A DNA stretch of 64,000 nucleotides from Mycobacterium sp. ACS4331 (lineage in GTDB: Bacteria; Actinomycetota; Actinomycetes; Mycobacteriales; Mycobacteriaceae): positions 1 to 64,000 of the forward strand of contig NZ_LZHW01000048.1 of NCBI RefSeq assembly GCF_001667265.1, written 5' to 3'. The notes under the pieces are model-generated. The model did not search any database. It was given only the letters and a program-made list of their open reading frames with translations, and was not told where the DNA came from. Shown here piece after piece: positions 46,902-55,767 of this stretch (its first letter is position 1; each line of letters opens with the position of its first letter). The translations under genes and the position numbers were made by a program.

Positions 46902-49739
46902 TCACCGCGCCACGCCGATCTCGGCCAGCCTGCGCGTGGACGCCTCGGACCGGATGATCTGCGGCCACCAGAACCACCGTCCGAGCAGTGAGGCGATGGC
47001 CGGGGTCATGAACGACCGGACCACCAGCGTGTCGAACAGCAGGCCGAGGGCGATGGTGGTGCCGACCTGAGCCATCACCCGCAGGTCGCTGAATGCGAAG
47101 GACGCCATCGTGAAGGCGAACACCAGGCCCGCCGACGTGACCACCGAACCGGTGCCGGCCATCGCGCGGATGATCCCGGTCTTGAGGCCTCCCGGCAGCT
47201 CCTCCTTGAATCGCGACACCAGCAGCAGGTTGTAGTCCGAGCCGACCGCCAGGAGCAGGATGACCGACATCGGCAGCACCATCCAGTGCAGTTCGAGGCC
47301 GATCAGGTGCTGCCACAACAGGATCGACAGACCGAACGATGCGCCCAGGGACAGCACCACCGTGCCGACGATCACCGCTGCCGCCACCAGGCTGCGGGTG
47401 ATGAGCAGCATGATGATGAAGATGAGTGCCACCGCGGCGATTCCGGCGATCATCAGGTCGTAGAGGGAGCCGTCGTGCATGTCCTGATAGGTGGCCGCCG
47501 TCCCGGCCAGGTGGATCTTGGCGCCCTCCAACGGTGTGCCCTTGAGCGCCTCCTTGGCGGCGAGTTTGATCGGGGCGACATGCGCGATGCCCTCGGGGGT
47601 CGCGGGGTCACCCTCGTGACTGATGATGAACCGCACCGACTTGCCGTCGGGGGAGATGAAGTTCTTCATGCCACGCTTGAAGTCCTTGTTGTCGAAGGCC
47701 TCCGGGGGCAGGTAGAAGGTGTCGTCGTTGCGGGCGTCGTCGAACGCGCGACCCATGGCCGTCGAGTTCTCCTGTCCCGCGGCCATCTGATCCTGCAGAC
47801 CCTTCTGCGTCTGATACATCGTCAGCATGTAGGTCTTCATGTTCTTCATGGTCGCGATCTGCTCGGGCAGCAGTGTGACCAGTTGTGGCATCAGCGAATC
47901 GAGTCGTTCGAGGTCTGGGACCAGCGTCTGGATGTCGTCGGTCATGGTGTCGATGCCGTCGAGGGTGTCGAATATCGACCGCATGGACCAGCAGACCGGG
48001 ATGTCGTAGCAGTGCGGCTCCCAGTAGAGGTAATTGCGGATCGGTCTCAGGAAGTCGTCGAAATCGGCGATGTGATCGCGTAACTCGGCCACGTCGATGG
48101 TCATGTCCTTGGTCTTGACCACCATGTCGTGGGTGGTCTCGGCCATCTGCGCGGTGATGCTGGACATCTTCTCCATCGCGTCGATGGTGGTCTGCATCTC
48201 GTCGGTCTGCACCAGCATGTCGGCCATGCGGTCCTGCTGGTACTTCTCATTCATCGTGTTGGAGGTGCCCTGGCGACTGAGCAGGAACGGAATGGAGGTG
48301 TGCTTGATGGGCTTGCCCTCGGGACGGGTGATCGTCTGCACGCGGGCGATGCCGGGGACTGCGACGATCGACTTGGCGATCTTGTCGATCACCAGGAAGT
48401 CCGCCGAATTGCGCAGGTCGTGATCGGTCTCGACCATCAGCAGTTCGGGATTCATCCGGGCGGCGCTGAAATGCCGCTCTGCTGCGGCATATCCGACGTT
48501 TGCGGGCAGGTCGGACGGCAGATAGCGGCGCGCGTCGTAGTTGGTCTTGTAGCCGGGCAGCGTGAGCAGGCCGATGAGCGCCAGGGCCAGCGTCGCAGCC
48601 AGAATGGGGGCGGGCCAACGCACCACCGCGATGCCGATCCTGCGCCAGCCGCGTGATCGGATGGCCCGCCGTGGTTCGAACCGGCCGAATCTGCTGCCGA
48701 TCACGATGATCGCGGGACCCAGCGTCAGTGCCGCGACGACGGCCACGAAGGTGCCGATGGCACACGGCACGCCCATCGTCTGGAAGTAGGGCAGGCGGGT
48801 GAAGCTCAGACACAGCATGGCACCGGCGATGGTCAGGCCGGAACCCAGAACGACATGGGCGGTACCGCCGAACATGGTGTAGTACGCGGTCTCTCGGTCG
48901 TCGCCGTCGCCTCGCGCCTCCTGGTAACGGCCGATCGCGAAGATCGCGTAGTCGGTGCCCGCCGCGATCACCATCAGCGTGAGCAGATTGACGGCGAAGG
49001 TGGACAGGCCGATGAGGTCGTAGTGTGCGAGGAAGGCGACCACACCGCGCGCGGCGCCGAGTTCGAGGAACACCATGAGCAGCACCAGGAGCATGGTGGC
49101 CACCGATCGGTACACCACCAGCAGCATCGCCGCGATCACTCCGATGGTGATCATGGTGACCCTGGCGACGCTCTTGTCGCCGGCATGGTGCTGGTCTGAG
49201 ATCAGCGGTGCGCCGCCGGTCACATAGACCGTCAGGCCAGCGGGTGGGGGAGTCTGCGCGACGATCTCCCGCACCGCAGCGACGGAGTCGTTGGCCCGGG
49301 TCTCACCCTGGTTGCCCTGAAGGTACAGCTGGACGTACGCGGACCTGCCGTCATTGCTCTGCACGCCCGATGCGGTGAGCGGGTCGCCCCAGAAGTCGGC
49401 GACGTGCTGGACGTGGGCGGTGTCGGCTTCGAGCTTGTCGACCAGGCGGTCGTAGTAGTGATGGGCCTCGTCACCCAGCGGTCCGACGCTCTCCAACACC
49501 ACCATGGCGCTGGAGTCGGAGTCGAACTCCTTGAAGACGCTGCCCACGCGTTTCATGGCGATCATCGCCGGGGCGTCGTGGGCGCTGAGCCCGACGGTGT
49601 GCTCCTCGCCGACCTTCTCCAGTGGCGGGACCAGCACGTTGGACAGCACTGTCAGCGCCAACCAGCCGAGCAGGATCGGCACCGCGGCCAGGCGGATGAC
49701 GTGGGCGATCCGCCCGTGCGCGGCACGCGTCGTGCTCAT
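46902..49739 (-). CDS. MmpL4/MmpL5-type RND transporter
   Basis: A 945-residue RND exporter with 11-12 helices in two halves. The MMPL proton-relay motifs [14 protein letters not shown] and [14 protein letters not shown] are intact. A long helical insertion (about 480-650, with [15 protein letters not shown] heptads) contains the CYDIPVC cysteine pair, the coiled-coil hairpin of the MmpL4/5 subgroup that exports siderophores and drugs. No mmpS gene precedes it, unlike mmpS4-L4 and mmpS5-L5, so a different partner or role is likely. Cargo unknown. Confidence 0.88.
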   Translation of the reverse strand: MSTTRAAHGRIAHVIRLAAVPILLGWLALTVLSNVLVPPLEKVGEEHTVGLSAHDAPAMIAMKRVGSVFKEFDSDSSAMVVLESVGPLGDEAHHYYDRLVDKLEADTAHVQHVADFWGDPLTASGVQSNDGRSAYVQLYLQGNQGETRANDSVAAVREIVAQTPPPAGLTVYVTGGAPLISDQHHAGDKSVARVTMITIGVIAAMLLVVYRSVATMLLVLLMVFLELGAARGVVAFLAHYDLIGLSTFAVNLLTLMVIAAGTDYAIFAIGRYQEARGDGDDRETAYYTMFGGTAHVVLGSGLTIAGAMLCLSFTRLPYFQTMGVPCAIGTFVAVVAALTLGPAIIVIGSRFGRFEPRRAIRSRGWRRIGIAVVRWPAPILAATLALALIGLLTLPGYKTNYDARRYLPSDLPANVGYAAAERHFSAARMNPELLMVETDHDLRNSADFLVIDKIAKSIVAVPGIARVQTITRPEGKPIKHTSIPFLLSRQGTSNTMNEKYQQDRMADMLVQTDEMQTTIDAMEKMSSITAQMAETTHDMVVKTKDMTIDVAELRDHIADFDDFLRPIRNYLYWEPHCYDIPVCWSMRSIFDTLDGIDTMTDDIQTLVPDLERLDSLMPQLVTLLPEQIATMKNMKTYMLTMYQTQKGLQDQMAAGQENSTAMGRAFDDARNDDTFYLPPEAFDNKDFKRGMKNFISPDGKSVRFIISHEGDPATPEGIAHVAPIKLAAKEALKGTPLEGAKIHLAGTAATYQDMHDGSLYDLMIAGIAAVALIFIIMLLITRSLVAAAVIVGTVVLSLGASFGLSILLWQHLIGLELHWMVLPMSVILLLAVGSDYNLLLVSRFKEELPGGLKTGIIRAMAGTGSVVTSAGLVFAFTMASFAFSDLRVMAQVGTTIALGLLFDTLVVRSFMTPAIASLLGRWFWWPQIIRSEASTRRLAEIGVAR

Positions 49740-49745
49740 CGCCGA

Positions 49746-49751
49746 AATATA
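49746..49751 (-). promoter_or_regulatory. -10 element giving a leaderless mmpL transcript
   Basis: On the minus strand TATATT ends six bases before the mmpL ATG (TATATT-TCGGCG-ATG), so transcription at the usual distance would start at the A of the start codon. There is no ribosome-binding site. The palindrome TACGTA overlaps the upstream edge and could be part of an operator. Confidence 0.5.
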
Positions 49752-49844
49752 CGTAGCCCATCAAAGTTTTCGCCGGGCATTCGACGGCAGACGACGGTGA
49801 TTGACAGCGAACTCACAGGTGGCGTGAACGCCGGGGGCCGGGGA

Positions 49845-49949
49845 CTACCGGAGCTCGGCCGTGCGCGCTCCGTCGTCGGCGGTGCAGGACGCACACGCGG
49901 GGGAATCCAGGTCGAACTGACCGCAGGTGGGGCAGATGAAGGGGATCAT
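49845..49949 (-). CDS. Possible 34-residue zinc-ribbon-like peptide
   Basis: An ORF too short for most gene callers: it begins MIPFICPTCGQFDL and has a second CASC, giving two CxxC pairs 15 residues apart, the pattern of a small zinc ribbon. AGGAAGG stands nine bases before the ATG. Followed on the same strand by mmpL after 105 bases. Reality rests on the motif and ribosome site only. Confidence 0.4.
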   Translation of the reverse strand: MIPFICPTCGQFDLDSPACASCTADDGARTAELR

Positions 49950-50033
49950 GGGGGGTCGCCTTCCTGTCATGGGGAGCGCTGATCGTGTCGCAGCGTGCTG
50001 GGCCTGTACCCGCGGCGCCCTACGGTGAAACGC

Positions 50034-50867
50034 GTGGGTGACGCGATCGGTGCGGTGGTGGACAGAATCGTCGAGGAGTGGCAACTGCGCCCCGACGGCC
50101 CGGTGATCCGGGGGTCCCGGTCGGTCCTCCTGCCGGTGCGCACGTCGGCCTCGCTGCCGGCCGTGCTCAAGGTGGGACACCCCGGTGCGGCGGACACCCA
50201 GGAGCACCTTGTGCTCCGCCGGTGGGCCGGTGACGGCGCGGTCCGTCTTCTGCGGGCCGACCCACACCGCCGTGCGCTGCTCATCGAACGCCTGCACGCC
50301 CGCAGCCTGCTCGCGGTGTCCGACGCGCAAGCCTGCGTCGTGATCGCCGATCTGTACCGACGCCTGCACGTGCCGCCGCTGCCCCAGTTGGGTTCGCTGG
50401 CGTCTCTGGTGCAGAACTGGGTGCAGGATTTCGAGGCGCTGCCCCGCAGCGCGCCGATACCGCATCGTCTCGTCGAGCAGGCCAGCGCGACGGGGCGTGA
50501 ATTGGCAGGGGAGCGTAGCGATTCCGAGCGCACTCTGCACGGAGACCTGCACTACGGCGCGGTGCTGGCCGCCGATCGCGAACCGTGGCTGTGCATCTCG
50601 CCGCGGCCGGTCAACGGTGACCCGCACTCCGAGATCGCGCCCATGCTCTGGCACCGCTGGGATGATCTCGCCGGCCATGTCCGAGACGGGGTCCGGGCGC
50701 GGTTCTGGGCGCTGGTCGACGCCGCGGATTTCGACGAGGACCGTGCGCGGGCATGGGTGATCGTGCGTGTCGTTCATCAGGCGACTCGCGAACTGACCAG
50801 GGGCGCTGGGGCAGACGACGCAGCGGTGACGCGATGTGTCGCGATCGCCAAGGCGGTCCAGGATTAG
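50034..50867 (+). CDS. APH(6)/hydroxyurea-kinase fold protein lacking catalytic residues
   Basis: A 277-residue protein of the streptomycin 6-kinase-like family. The catalytic loop reads TLHGDLHYGAVL, where the family has an Asn seven residues after the His, and the metal motif reads LCISPRPVNGDP instead of I-D-P-K. Both Mg-binding residues are thus replaced, so it may be a pseudokinase or have another chemistry; resistance to aminoglycosides cannot be assumed. The start is uncertain: GTG 50034 has GGTGA five bases upstream; GTGs at 50025 and 49995 are also in frame. Its end overlaps the convergent transporter gene by four bases. Confidence 0.72.
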   Translation: MGDAIGAVVDRIVEEWQLRPDGPVIRGSRSVLLPVRTSASLPAVLKVGHPGAADTQEHLVLRRWAGDGAVRLLRADPHRRALLIERLHARSLLAVSDAQACVVIADLYRRLHVPPLPQLGSLASLVQNWVQDFEALPRSAPIPHRLVEQASATGRELAGERSDSERTLHGDLHYGAVLAADREPWLCISPRPVNGDPHSEIAPMLWHRWDDLAGHVRDGVRARFWALVDAADFDEDRARAWVIVRVVHQATRELTRGAGADDAAVTRCVAIAKAVQD

Positions 50868-51745
50868 GTCGGCGAGACGCGGGCTCGCACCGCGACCAGG
50901 CCGCCGCCGATGACCAGGGCCATGCCCACATACGTCAGCAGGGTCGGTCGGTGGTCCCAGACGAGCCAGTCGATGATCGCGGTGAACACGATGACCGAAT
51001 AGATGAACGGGCCCACCTTCTCCGCTGACGCGTAGCGGTAGGCGATCACGATGAGAAGCTGCGAGAGCAGCTGAGCCACCCCCAGACCGATCAGCGCCGG
51101 CCAGGCCCGGCCGGGGAACGGCTGCCAGTCCAACACCGCGATGGGCACGGAGAACAGCGTGGAGAGCAGGAAGTAGTAGAACAGGATTCGGCCCGTGGGC
51201 TCGGTGGCACCCAGCCAGCGGACCGACATCATCGCGACGGCCAACAGCACCGCGCCCGCCAATGCCGCCAGTTCGCCGGTGTTGAAAGACTTTCCCTGCG
51301 GCTGAAGCACCAGCAGCACCCCGACGAACCCGATTCCCGCGCCCAGCCAGGTCACGCCCGCCGAGCGTGTCCGGGTGGCCATCCACGCGACGGCCGGCAT
51401 CCACAGCGGAGCGCTGTAGGTCAGCAGAGTGGCGTTGGCCAGCGGGATCTGCGTGATGGCGAAGAACAAGGCATACCAGCATGCGGTGCCGGTGGCCGCT
51501 CGGAGGATGTGCAGTGCGATCCGCTCGGTCCGCAGAACGGCCCATCCGCCCCGCAGCGCGACCGGAAGAACGAAGACCAAACAGATCAGATTCTGGAACA
51601 GCAGCAGCACCCCGGTCGAGGTGTACTGCCCGCAGACCTTCGCCAGCGTGCCCACGAGTGCGACGCAGAAGAACGCGACGGTGGTGAGAACCGCTGCCAG
51701 GGGCAGGTTCTCGGGCCGGTGGCCGGTGGGCCGTGGCTCAGTCAT
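50864..51745 (-). CDS. EamA/DMT family transporter
   Basis: A 293-residue membrane protein of ten helices in two EamA repeats; ITQIPLANATLLTYSAPLWM and the second-half YRYASAEKVGPFIYSVIVFT are typical of the RhaT/EamA exporters. Substrate unknown. It starts inside the end of the upstream SDR gene (eight-base overlap), suggesting one operon. Confidence 0.85.
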   Translation of the reverse strand: MTEPRPTGHRPENLPLAAVLTTVAFFCVALVGTLAKVCGQYTSTGVLLLFQNLICLVFVLPVALRGGWAVLRTERIALHILRAATGTACWYALFFAITQIPLANATLLTYSAPLWMPAVAWMATRTRSAGVTWLGAGIGFVGVLLVLQPQGKSFNTGELAALAGAVLLAVAMMSVRWLGATEPTGRILFYYFLLSTLFSVPIAVLDWQPFPGRAWPALIGLGVAQLLSQLLIVIAYRYASAEKVGPFIYSVIVFTAIIDWLVWDHRPTLLTYVGMALVIGGGLVAVRARVSPT

Positions 51746-52613
51746 GGGGCGCGTGGCCGGCCCTGGGGCTGCGACGGTTCATCAGTCGGGTCTCGCGTTC
51801 GAGGACGCCGTTGAGTGCGCGAGGAGAGATGACGTCGAGGGCGCGCAGCGCGACCGCCTTGCGGGGTGCGATGCGCACCGGGCGGGTGCGGGCGGCGTGG
51901 ACCATCCACCGTGCGGCCTCGTCGGCCGAGAGGGCGGCAATGCCGTCGTAGGCGCGGGTCGGGGCGATCATCGGAGTGGACACCAGCGGGTAGTAGATGG
52001 TGGTGGAAGCCACGCCCTGGCAGCCCCATTCGGTGCTGATGACTCGGCTGACGGCACTCAGCGCCGCCTTGGATGCGTTGTAGGCGGCGAACATCGGCGA
52101 CGACTCCGGAAGCACCCGCCAGGTCGCGACGTTGATGATGTGCCCGTCGCCGCGTTCGATCATCCCCGGTGCCAGCCCACGGATCAGACGCAGCGGGGCG
52201 TAGTAGTTGAGTTGCATGACGCGTTCGATGTCATGCCAGCGCTCCAGCGATTCAGCCAGCGGCCTGCGGATCGACCGCGCGGCGTTGTTGATCAGGATGT
52301 CCACCGGGCCGACTGATTTCGCCACTTCGTCGACCGCGTCGAGGTCGGCGAGATCGGCGGGCACAGCCAGTGCGTGGCCGCCGACGGCGGTGATCTGATC
52401 GGCGATCTGCGTCAACAGATCGGCTCTGCGTGCGACGAGGATGACCGATGCGCCCTGTGCGGCGAGCCCGCCCGCGGCCACCGCGCCGATCCCCGATGAC
52501 GCGCCGGTCAGCAGAATCCGCTTGCCGCGCAGGTCGATGCGCGCACCACCCGGCCAGCGCGGCAGTGGGCGCATGCCGGCCATTCGCATCGCCCGCTTCA
52601 TCTCTGGAATCAC
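51738..52613 (-). CDS. Short-chain dehydrogenase/reductase
   Basis: A 291-residue SDR. Cofactor motif LLTGASSGIGAVAA, NNAARSIRRPL and catalytic YNASK are present with the upstream Ser replaced by a TWR segment (INVATWRVLPES), which is unusual. The C-terminal 60 residues (ARTRPVRIAPRKAV onward) resemble the fatty-acyl/ketoacyl reductase type in mycobacteria. GTG at 52613 has GAGAGG seven to nine bases upstream. Substrate unknown, possibly lipid. Confidence 0.82.
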   Translation of the reverse strand: MIPEMKRAMRMAGMRPLPRWPGGARIDLRGKRILLTGASSGIGAVAAGGLAAQGASVILVARRADLLTQIADQITAVGGHALAVPADLADLDAVDEVAKSVGPVDILINNAARSIRRPLAESLERWHDIERVMQLNYYAPLRLIRGLAPGMIERGDGHIINVATWRVLPESSPMFAAYNASKAALSAVSRVISTEWGCQGVASTTIYYPLVSTPMIAPTRAYDGIAALSADEAARWMVHAARTRPVRIAPRKAVALRALDVISPRALNGVLERETRLMNRRSPRAGHAPHD

Positions 52614-52719
52614 TGCCCGCCTCTCGTGCCGGGCCTCTCCCAGCGCTGTCAATCTAGGGTGTGACCCGGCTGGGCGCAGCGGATCGGAGGATTCGCGGGG
52701 GCGGGCGACCCGGCTGCGC

Positions 52720-53547
52720 TCAGATGGGCTGCCAGAGTGCGGGTGTGGCCGGCGGCATCCAGTTCGGATCGTAGACGGTGTGCGCCTGCCGGCACCGGTA
52801 GGACCTGCCGTTGTAGGTGACCGTGTCGCCCACCGCATATTTCGCGCCGACGGTCCATGACGTGCCCGACGGCGGTTTGGTCGTGGTCGGCGCCTGCGTG
52901 GTGGTCGACGGTTTGGTCGTCGTGGTGGCGGGCGCTGTTGTCGTGGTGGTGGGTGCCGTCGTGGTGGTGGGTGCCGTCGTGGTGGTCGGTGCTGTCGTCG
53001 TGGTGGGTGTTGTTGTGGTCGTTGGTGTTGTGCCGCCGCCGATTTCGAGGTCGACACACGAATAGAACGCGTTGGAGGTGTCGCCGATGTTCCAGATCCC
53101 CAAGAGCTTCTGGCGGCCACTGAAACCGTCGAGATCCACAGTGTGGGTCACCGTCGCACCGGGTTGCGCATTGTTGCCATTGACATAGCCCACCCTGGTG
53201 TTGCCGATGTAATACTCCCAGTTCGCCGTTCGGTGGCGCGCGGTGTTCGTCCAGGTGAAGGTCGCGGAATTGCCCACGGGCGTCACCTTCCACGGCTTGC
53301 TGTCGTCATTGAGTTCGGCGAACTGCGACAGGTTGGCGTGGCAGCTGCGCAGGCCCTGGGGGCCTTCCACGCTCTGCGGTTCGTATCTGATGGCACCGCA
53401 CTGGACGACGCCGGACGCGCACTGCGCCTGACGGCTGCCGGGCGACGAGATGTAGCCGTGCGCTTGCGCTTCCGGCATCGGCAGCGCGAAGAGAAGAAGC
53501 GGGGTGATTGCGGCGACACCGAGTGAGGATGCGGTGGGTTTCTTCAC
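52720..53547 (-). CDS. Secreted AA10 lytic polysaccharide monooxygenase with C-terminal CBM
   Basis: A 275-residue exported copper enzyme. Signal peptide 1-29 is cut so that His30 becomes the N-terminus (AHGYISSPGSR), the first ligand of the copper histidine brace; His105 in TARHRTANWEYY is the second and Phe162 in SNAFYSC the axial residue. The catalytic domain (30-169) is only about 140 residues, at the small end for AA10. A Thr/Pro linker (170-227) leads to a CBM5/12-like module (SYRCRQAHTVYDPNWMPP, 228-275) that binds chitin or cellulose. It oxidatively cleaves crystalline polysaccharide; chitin is the best guess. GTG start has GGGAGA upstream. Confidence 0.9.
   Translation of the reverse strand: MKKPTASSLGVAAITPLLLFALPMPEAQAHGYISSPGSRQAQCASGVVQCGAIRYEPQSVEGPQGLRSCHANLSQFAELNDDSKPWKVTPVGNSATFTWTNTARHRTANWEYYIGNTRVGYVNGNNAQPGATVTHTVDLDGFSGRQKLLGIWNIGDTSNAFYSCVDLEIGGGTTPTTTTTPTTTTAPTTTTAPTTTTAPTTTTTAPATTTTKPSTTTQAPTTTKPPSGTSWTVGAKYAVGDTVTYNGRSYRCRQAHTVYDPNWMPPATPALWQPI
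52890..53040. repeat. Imperfect tandem repeat encoding the Thr/Pro linker
   Basis: GGTGGT-rich units of about 18 bases recur, coding for APTTTT-like blocks in the linker of the polysaccharide monooxygenase. The repeats lie wholly in frame and may vary in number between strains. Confidence 0.6.
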
Positions 53548-53848
53548 TTGTCAGTTCTCCCTTGATGTCTCGCGGTTGGCCCGGGTTCGGGGATCGAGCT
53601 GAGACAACGGACGCTACAAGCATCAGGTGGGCCGCAACTATGTTTCGCGTGCGTCAATACTGCAACCGGTCGATAACGATCCGGAGAAGCGTGAGTTCTG
53701 TTCGAGGTCATGAAGCACGGCGCGGCAGGCGCCGTCACCCCATGCCGCGGCCGGGGGTCGGTGATCTGAGAGTCAGAGCCGATCACAGGCCATCCACGCG
53801 GGTTTCGGCGAGACTGGGCGTCGACGGTCGATCGAAGGTGTGCGGACC
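53548..53848. other. Divergent intergenic region, about 300 bases
   Basis: This gap separates the polysaccharide monooxygenase gene (minus) from the lytic transglycosylase gene (plus) and must hold both promoters. I see TATGTT on the plus strand and TAGCGT on the minus strand as possible -10 hexamers but no matching -35. A small hairpin CGGCGC/GCGCCG (53718-53734) lacks a T-run. No ORF of interest. Confidence 0.5.
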
Positions 53849-54814
53849 ATGACCAATGCGTCTTCCGGCGGGACTCGTTCTGCGTTTCTTGTCGCTGTGG
53901 TGCTGACGCTGAGCGGGTGCTCGGACGCCGAGAATCCGGCGCCGACCACGGCGACCACGACGACGGTGACCACGGCCGGCGCCCCATCGTCGCGGCCGGA
54001 GGTCCCGCGCGGGGCATTGGCCAAGGATCCCGTGCAGCTCGCCGATGACCTCTTCGACGATGAGCAGGCCCTGCGCGATCCGTCGTCGACAGAGGCCGCA
54101 CTTGCCGCCGCGGCTGCGCGGCAGCAGGCGGCCTATCGCGTGCTCGGACGCCGTCGGGACTGGGAGCCGATCGTGCGGCGTCGTGTGCCGCCGGCACTGT
54201 TGGAGAGCTACGACCGCAACATCGACGCGCGGCGCAACCTCACCGCGTTGGGGGAGAGCTCCGGCGTCCGCGACACGGTTCCGGCATGGCGCATCGTCGC
54301 ACCGGCGCCGGCCGAGGAACTGCTGGGGCACTTCCGCGAGGCGGAGGCGGCCACCGGTGTGCCCTGGGCGCACCTGGCGGCGATCAACATGATCGAGACC
54401 GGCTTCGGCCGGATCGAGGGCACGAGCACCGCCGGTGCTCAGGGGCCCATGCAGTTCATGCCCGCCACCTGGGCCGAATACGGTGCCGGTGGCGACATCC
54501 ACGCGCCTCGCGACAGCATCATGGCGGCGGCCCGTTTTCTCTCCGCACAGGGCTTTGCGGCCGATCGCGACCAAGCGCTGTTCCGCTACAACAACTCCGA
54601 CAGATATGTGCGGGCGGTCAACGACTACGCCGCGGTGATGGACTCGGACCCGGCGGCGTTTCGCGCCTATCACCGGTGGGAGGTCTACTACGTCACCGTC
54701 GTCGGCGATGTGCTGCTGCCCGTGGGCTATTCGGAGACGGCGCCGGTCCCGGTCACGGAGTATCTGGGCCGTGTCTCGCCTTCCTCACCGGCGGTCACCA
54801 CGCCGACGCGGTGA
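53849..54814 (+). CDS. Lipoprotein lytic murein transglycosylase
   Basis: A 321-residue exported lipoprotein. The signal ends in lipobox TLSGC, so Cys24 is the lipid site; a Thr-rich tether (ATTTTVTTAG) follows. The catalytic domain (about 160-270) has the SLT family glutamate Glu183 in AAINMIETGFG, with AQGPMQFMPATWAEYG as the conserved second motif. It would cleave peptidoglycan glycan strands to anhydromuropeptides. ATG 53849 has GAAGG ten bases upstream; GTG 53840 is too close to it. Confidence 0.87.
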   Translation: MTNASSGGTRSAFLVAVVLTLSGCSDAENPAPTTATTTTVTTAGAPSSRPEVPRGALAKDPVQLADDLFDDEQALRDPSSTEAALAAAAARQQAAYRVLGRRRDWEPIVRRRVPPALLESYDRNIDARRNLTALGESSGVRDTVPAWRIVAPAPAEELLGHFREAEAATGVPWAHLAAINMIETGFGRIEGTSTAGAQGPMQFMPATWAEYGAGGDIHAPRDSIMAAARFLSAQGFAADRDQALFRYNNSDRYVRAVNDYAAVMDSDPAAFRAYHRWEVYYVTVVGDVLLPVGYSETAPVPVTEYLGRVSPSSPAVTTPTR

Positions 54815-54831
54815 CCTCTGCCTCGCGCCGG

Positions 54832-55605
54832 CTACTGCGCGAGGTATCCGCCGTCGACAGGCAGCACCGCGCCGGTGATGAAAGAGGCGTCGTCAGAGGC
54901 AAGGAAGGCGATGGCGCTGGCGACTTCGGCCGGCTCGCCGAGACGGCCCATCGGATGCATCCGCTCGACCGTCGCCAAATATTCCGAGCCACCCGGCTCA
55001 TCCCGCATCTGATTGACCCGCTCGGTTTGAATCGTTCCTGGGGCAACGGCGTTGACTCTGATCCCGTGATCGGACCACTCGACCGCCAGATGTTTGGTCA
55101 AGCCGGTGGCGATGAACTTGGCGGGGCCGTAAGCCGCCTGCCGTTTCTGGCCGGCCACCCCGGAGATCGAGGAGAGGCAGACGATGGCGCCACCGCCGGT
55201 CGGCAGCATCGCCTCGATCGCGAACTTGCACGTGAGGAACATGCCGCGCCCGTCGACGGCCATCACCTCATCCCAGCCGTCGGGGGTCATCTCCGTCGCA
55301 TCGCCGAGCGGGATGATGCCGGCGTTGGCGACCAGCACGTCGAGCCGGCCGAAGCGGTCGGTCGCCGCCCCGATCATCCGCCGCGCGTCCTGCTCGACCG
55401 CGACGTCGCCGATGACCGTCTCGACCTCCGCGTCGGCCTGCCGCAGTTCGGCGGCCAGGGCCAACAGCGGATCACCCTGAATGTCGGTCAGGGTCAGCCG
55501 TGCGCCCTCACGCGCGAAGCGCTCAGCGGTCGCCCGACCGATGCCGAAGGCCGCACCGGTGATCACCGCGGATTTCCCGCCGAGGCGTCCTTGTCCGTGG
55601 ATCAC
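54832..55605 (-). CDS. Short-chain dehydrogenase/reductase
   Basis: A 257-residue classical SDR. TGAAFGIGRATAERF binds the cofactor with the following LTDIQ suggesting NAD(H); NAGI, the Ser of LSSISG and YGPAK complete the active site; and the DGGYLAQ end is usual. The start is uncertain: GTG 55605 gives VIHGQGRLGGKSAVITG, and an in-frame start at 55668 would add 21 residues without family similarity. Converges with the transglycosylase gene. Confidence 0.82.
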   Translation of the reverse strand: MIHGQGRLGGKSAVITGAAFGIGRATAERFAREGARLTLTDIQGDPLLALAAELRQADAEVETVIGDVAVEQDARRMIGAATDRFGRLDVLVANAGIIPLGDATEMTPDGWDEVMAVDGRGMFLTCKFAIEAMLPTGGGAIVCLSSISGVAGQKRQAAYGPAKFIATGLTKHLAVEWSDHGIRVNAVAPGTIQTERVNQMRDEPGGSEYLATVERMHPMGRLGEPAEVASAIAFLASDDASFITGAVLPVDGGYLAQ

Positions 55606-55720
55606 CGCGTCGCCATCGCAATCCGGAAACCGCCGTTCGGGCCTGTGTGCATCGCCGTATCGTGCCACCGCAGGTCGAACGGTGTCCGGTTTTCGGTCGC
55701 CGCGGTGTGCGTGGGGACCG

Positions 55721-55756
55721 AAAAGAAAACAGGTCAGAGATGTTCTCTCTGACCTG
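55721..55756 (-). terminator. Intrinsic terminator of ssrA
   Basis: Downstream of the tmRNA gene on the minus strand, CAGGTCAGAGA pairs perfectly with TCTCTGACCTG over 11 bases around a five-base loop and is followed by TTTTCTTTT. This is a textbook rho-independent terminator, rare in such GC-rich DNA. Confidence 0.9.
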
Positions 55757-55767
55757 CTTCTTCTCTG

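Noticed and set aside
50034..50867. Aminoglycoside resistance determinant
   Set aside because: Catalytic metal ligands are missing and the context is chromosomal with no mobile element, so a resistance call is not supported.
52890..53040. Regularly spaced short repeats resembling a CRISPR array
   Set aside because: The units are in-frame Thr/Pro linker codons with no spacers; it is a coding tandem repeat.
53718..53734. Hairpin CGGCGC/GCGCCG as a terminator
   Set aside because: Six-base stem with no T-run, located between divergent genes where a terminator is not expected.
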